From the NCBI GenBank assembly GCA_030149995.1, contig JASLGV010000120.1, positions 1 to 6,870 of the forward strand: DNA of 6,870 nucleotides, given 5' to 3'. The stretch's first letter is position 1, and each line of letters begins with the position of its first letter. The notes below the pieces were generated by a model. The model had not been told where the DNA came from. It did no database searches and saw nothing but the letters and a program-made list of their open reading frames with translations. The stretch is from Pedobacter sp. (GTDB lineage: Bacteria > Bacteroidota > Bacteroidia > Sphingobacteriales > Sphingobacteriaceae). Positions 4,202 through 6,870 of this stretch are shown here, piece after piece. The translations under genes and the position numbers were made by a program.

Positions 4202-6870
4202 ATGATTAAAAACATTATTTTAACATTGAGCCTTTTATTAGGTTTTTCACTTCTAAAGGCTCAGGAAAATATAAAATACCGGATTATTTTATTTGGCGAT
4301 GCCGGCGAAATGAATCTTTCGCAAACGCAGGACTTAAAAAACGCGGCTAAACAAATTATTCAGGGTAAAACAACCGTTCTGTATCTGTGTGATAATATTT
4401 ATCCACGCGGAATGGGGCTTCCGGGAAGTCCCGAAGAAGCAGAAACACAGAAGATTTTACGCTCGCAGTTTGAACCCATGCGTAAAATGGGGGCGGCGGT
4501 TTATTTTGTGCCTGGTAACCACGATTGGGATAAATCGGGTTTAAAGGGACTGGAAAAAATAAAAGCACAGGGCGATTATTTAAAGGCTCAAAATGATCCT
4601 TTGCTTAAATTAATTCCCGAAGATGGTTGCCCCGATCCGGTAGCCATTCCACTTACAGATAAGTTAACCATTATTGCCTACGATAGTGAATGGTGGCTGT
4701 TCCCTTACAATAAGAAAAACCCCGATTGCGAGTGCCAGACAAAAGAAGATGTCATCCACCGGATGGATGAGCTGATGCAGGAAAACAGCGGTAAAGTTAT
4801 TTTGCTGGCTTCCCACCATCCGTTTCAGAGTTATGGGCCGCATGGCGGATATTATACTGTTAAAGACCACTTGTTTCCTTTAACCGCTTTAAATAAAAAT
4901 CTTTATGTGCCGCTGCCTGTAATTGGCTCTCTGTATCCGTTTTTAAGAAGTACGTTTTTAAGCCCGGAAGATTTGAAACACCCGGATTATAAGAACATGA
5001 TTAAGTCTGTAAACGGTGTTTTTGGAGATGATCCAAACGTTACGTATGTAGCCGGACATGAACACGGATTACAACTGATTAAAGGTAAACAGTTGCAGAT
5101 TGTAAGCGGTTCGGGTTCTAAAGTTACACCGAACAAAAAAGGAGAGAACTCCTTGTTTCATGAAATGAAGCAGGGGTATGTGGTGGCAGATCAGTTGCAG
5201 AACAACGATATGCGTTACAGCTATTACGTATATGCCGATACCGGGGTACAACTGATGTATACCTACCTGAAACCTTATGTTCAGGTAGCAGAACAGGTAA
5301 AACCTAAAATTGTACCCGTTTTAAGCGATAGCATCAGCGTTCGTGTAAAACCTTCTTATGATGAGGTGAGTGGTTTTCACCGTTATCTTTTCGGCGATAA
5401 CTACCGTAAAGAATATGCACTGGAAACCAGGGTTCCTGTATTTCGGATTTCGGAGATGAAGGGCGGTCTGAAAGCAGTTAGAAGGGGTGGAGGTAACCAG
5501 ACACATTCCTTAAGGCTGGTTGATAAAAATGGTAAAGAATGGGTTTTAAGAAGTGTAGAAAAATATCCCGAAGTACTTTTGCCCGAGCAGCTCAGGGAAA
5601 CCTTTGCCAAGGATGTAATGCGCGATAACATGTCGGCACAACATCCGTTTTCGGCGCTGGTGGTTCCTGAACTGGCCAGGGCAGGTGGTATTCCACATTC
5701 AAACCCGGTAATTGGCTGGGTGTCTCCAGATGAAAATTTAGGTGTTTTTGCACCCGAATTTGCCAATACCTTGTGTTTGCTTGAAGAAAGAGAACCATTA
5801 GGCGAATCTGTAAATTCGGCCAAGCTCTATAAAAAATTAAATGAAGATAACGACAATACCGTTGATGGTGAAGCCTGGTTAAAAGCAAAAGCTTTTGATG
5901 TGCTGCTGGGCGATTGGGACCGGCACGACGACCAGTGGCGCTGGAAAGGTGAAAAGAAAAAAGGAGGAACCCGCTTTTTGCCTGTGCCCAGAGATCGCGA
6001 TCAGGTATTTTACCGTGCCGATGGAGTTATTCAGCGCTTAGCCCAATCGTCGGCACTTTTGCCAATGATGCAAGGTTATGAAAGAAACATAACCGATATT
6101 AACTGGTTTTTATGGGAAGGCAGGGAACTTAGCAGTCGCCTAACCGCCAACATTGACGAGACAGAATGGAACCGGATTGTGTCCGATTTTTGTGCAAACT
6201 ATACAGATGAGGTATTTGAACGGGCATTGAAAAAGCTGCCCGAACCCAGTTATTCCCTGGGCCACGATAAAATTTTAGCCCAGTTAAAGTTAAGGAGAGC
6301 AACCATTCCCAAACTGATGAATGCATATTATCATTTCTTTAACCGCATTGTGGATATTGAGTTGAGTAATAAAAATGAGATGGTGCAGATAGACGATACA
6401 CCAGAAAAAGGCCTTGTGGTTAAGGTAAACAAAATTTCAAAGGAAGGAAATATTAAAGAGACACTTTTTAACCGGAAATTTGATCCGAAAGTAACCAAAG
6501 AGCTGCGCATTTACCTGCATAATGGAAACGACAGCCTGCGCTTAAACAATAAAACATCAGATATTAAACTGCGTATTATCGGTGGAAAAGGTGAAAAAAC
6601 ATACGATATTGAGCAGAGTAAAACCAGGGTAAAGCTTTACGATAAACCTTCAAAAGCAACGTTTAACGGTGCCGATACCTCAAAACTTTCTAAAACATTG
6701 GGCCGCGATTCGGCCAACCTGGCTTATGTAGCCAAAGATATGTACAGCAGGCGCTTTTTAAGTTTGTATGCCGGTTATAACATGGACGATGGCGTACTGC
6801 TTGGTTTATTTTATCATCAGACCAATCCGGGTTTCAGAAAAACACCTTATGGTAATGCACAAACCATTTC
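4202..6870 (+). CDS. exported metallophosphoesterase with a kinase-like middle region and an outer-membrane barrel (3' end cut by the window)
   Basis: The frame is open for 889 codons from the ATG at 4202 and runs off the right edge, so the C-terminus is missing; related Bacteroidota proteins, as I recall them, are about 1200 residues. Residues 1-20 are a signal peptide with likely cleavage after LKA (before QEN). Residues 27-290 are a calcineurin-like phosphoesterase: FGDAGE (31-36), LCDNIYPRG (62-70), PGNHDW (104-109), SHHPF (204-208) and GHEHG (285-289) supply the two-metal ligands. Residues about 425-605 hold kinase-like signals: a glycine-rich RRGGGNQT turn, WVLRSVEK, then GDWDRHDDQWRW (570-581) and VPRDRDQVF (595-603), which parallel the catalytic and metal-binding motifs of CotH/HipA-type kinases. 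A beta-rich stretch (766-818) leads to SLYAGYNMDDGVLLGLF...GFRKTPYG, typical of the first strands of a BamA/D15-like barrel. It follows the lipoprotein gene by 29 bases, probably in the same operon. Phosphoesterase assignment is firm; kinase-like and barrel calls rest on motif resemblance. Substrate is unknown. Confidence 0.9.
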   Translation, partial: MIKNIILTLSLLLGFSLLKAQENIKYRIILFGDAGEMNLSQTQDLKNAAKQIIQGKTTVLYLCDNIYPRGMGLPGSPEEAETQKILRSQFEPMRKMGAAVYFVPGNHDWDKSGLKGLEKIKAQGDYLKAQNDPLLKLIPEDGCPDPVAIPLTDKLTIIAYDSEWWLFPYNKKNPDCECQTKEDVIHRMDELMQENSGKVILLASHHPFQSYGPHGGYYTVKDHLFPLTALNKNLYVPLPVIGSLYPFLRSTFLSPEDLKHPDYKNMIKSVNGVFGDDPNVTYVAGHEHGLQLIKGKQLQIVSGSGSKVTPNKKGENSLFHEMKQGYVVADQLQNNDMRYSYYVYADTGVQLMYTYLKPYVQVAEQVKPKIVPVLSDSISVRVKPSYDEVSGFHRYLFGDNYRKEYALETRVPVFRISEMKGGLKAVRRGGGNQTHSLRLVDKNGKEWVLRSVEKYPEVLLPEQLRETFAKDVMRDNMSAQHPFSALVVPELARAGGIPHSNPVIGWVSPDENLGVFAPEFANTLCLLEEREPLGESVNSAKLYKKLNEDNDNTVDGEAWLKAKAFDVLLGDWDRHDDQWRWKGEKKKGGTRFLPVPRDRDQVFYRADGVIQRLAQSSALLPMMQGYERNITDINWFLWEGRELSSRLTANIDETEWNRIVSDFCANYTDEVFERALKKLPEPSYSLGHDKILAQLKLRRATIPKLMNAYYHFFNRIVDIELSNKNEMVQIDDTPEKGLVVKVNKISKEGNIKETLFNRKFDPKVTKELRIYLHNGNDSLRLNNKTSDIKLRIIGGKGEKTYDIEQSKTRVKLYDKPSKATFNGADTSKLSKTLGRDSANLAYVAKDMYSRRFLSLYAGYNMDDGVLLGLFYHQTNPGFRKTPYGNAQTI
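4280..5071 (+). other. metallophosphoesterase domain of the large fusion protein
   Basis: This encodes residues 27-290. The metal-site blocks occur in the usual order: GDAG, (G)DN, GNHD, SHHP, GHEH. The first block is GDAGE rather than the classical DxH, as in purple-acid-phosphatase-like branches. The second block reads CDN, with Cys63 (codon 4388-4390, TGT) where glycine is usual; the Asp and Asn ligands are kept. The domain should sit outside the cytoplasm, after the signal peptide. Confidence 0.88.
5474..6016 (+). other. kinase-like middle region of the large fusion protein (CotH/HipA-style motifs)
   Basis: This encodes residues 425-605. In order: a Gly-rich turn (429-432), a strand with candidate nucleotide-contact basic residues R450 or K454, a helical part with HPFSALVVPELARAGGIPHS (481-500), the putative catalytic loop with D571, D573, R574, H575 and Q578, and the putative metal aspartates D598 and D600. 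Spacing of about 25 residues between the last two motifs fits atypical kinases such as CotH. The assignment is inference from motif order; activity is untested. Confidence 0.5.
6749..6870 (+). other. start of a BamA/D15-like outer-membrane beta-barrel (truncated)
   Basis: This encodes residues 850-889. The pattern of alternating hydrophobic residues, the turn YNMDDGVLLGL and the GFRKTPYG segment match the opening strands of surface-antigen barrels in Bacteroidota. Only the first two or three strands are inside the window, so barrel size and the C-terminal insertion signal cannot be seen. Confidence 0.6.

Noticed and set aside
5401..5823. Antisense open frame of 140 codons on the - strand
   Set aside because: It lies wholly inside the large phosphoesterase gene, whose frame is continuous and carries recognisable motifs here. 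The antisense protein is Ser/Pro/Leu-rich with no known motif, as expected for a shadow frame.

Overview
The window looks like chromosomal DNA of a Bacteroidota bacterium, most likely Sphingobacteriaceae (Pedobacter or Mucilaginibacter type). This rests on the protein families present, the AT-leaning base use, and the lack of strong Shine-Dalgarno sequences before the starts. The genus is a guess from protein resemblance; no rRNA or other marker is present.

Layout: four genes lie head to tail on the + strand and fill almost the whole window. (1) 38-1240 encodes an N-terminal HD phosphohydrolase domain fused to a C-terminal multi-pass membrane domain of the Pycsar-effector (PycTM, DUF5706) type. 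(2) 1244-3301 is ppk1, polyphosphate kinase, starting 3 bases after gene 1 ends. (3) 3315-4172 is an exported, probably lipid-anchored, SdiA-regulated-like beta-propeller protein; an alternative start at 3282 would overlap ppk1. (4) 4202 to beyond the right edge is a very large exported protein, open for 889 codons and cut by the window end. It joins a calcineurin-like metallophosphoesterase domain, a middle region with kinase-like motifs (CotH/HipA/FAM20 style), a short beta-rich linker, and the beginning of what looks like a BamA/D15-type outer-membrane barrel.

The gaps are 3, 13 (or an overlap of 20) and 29 bases, with no convincing terminator between genes, so the four are probably co-transcribed. 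The common thread is phosphate chemistry: an HD hydrolase, a polyphosphate kinase, and a surface phosphoesterase with a possible kinase-like module. A functional link between them is inference.

The two points most worth attention are the HD-PycTM fusion, a possible nucleotide-gated membrane effector with no cyclase visible beside it, and the phosphatase/kinase-like/outer-membrane-barrel fusion at the right end. No tRNA, rRNA, CRISPR array, insertion sequence or phage gene was seen. No stretch over 300 bases is without a gene.
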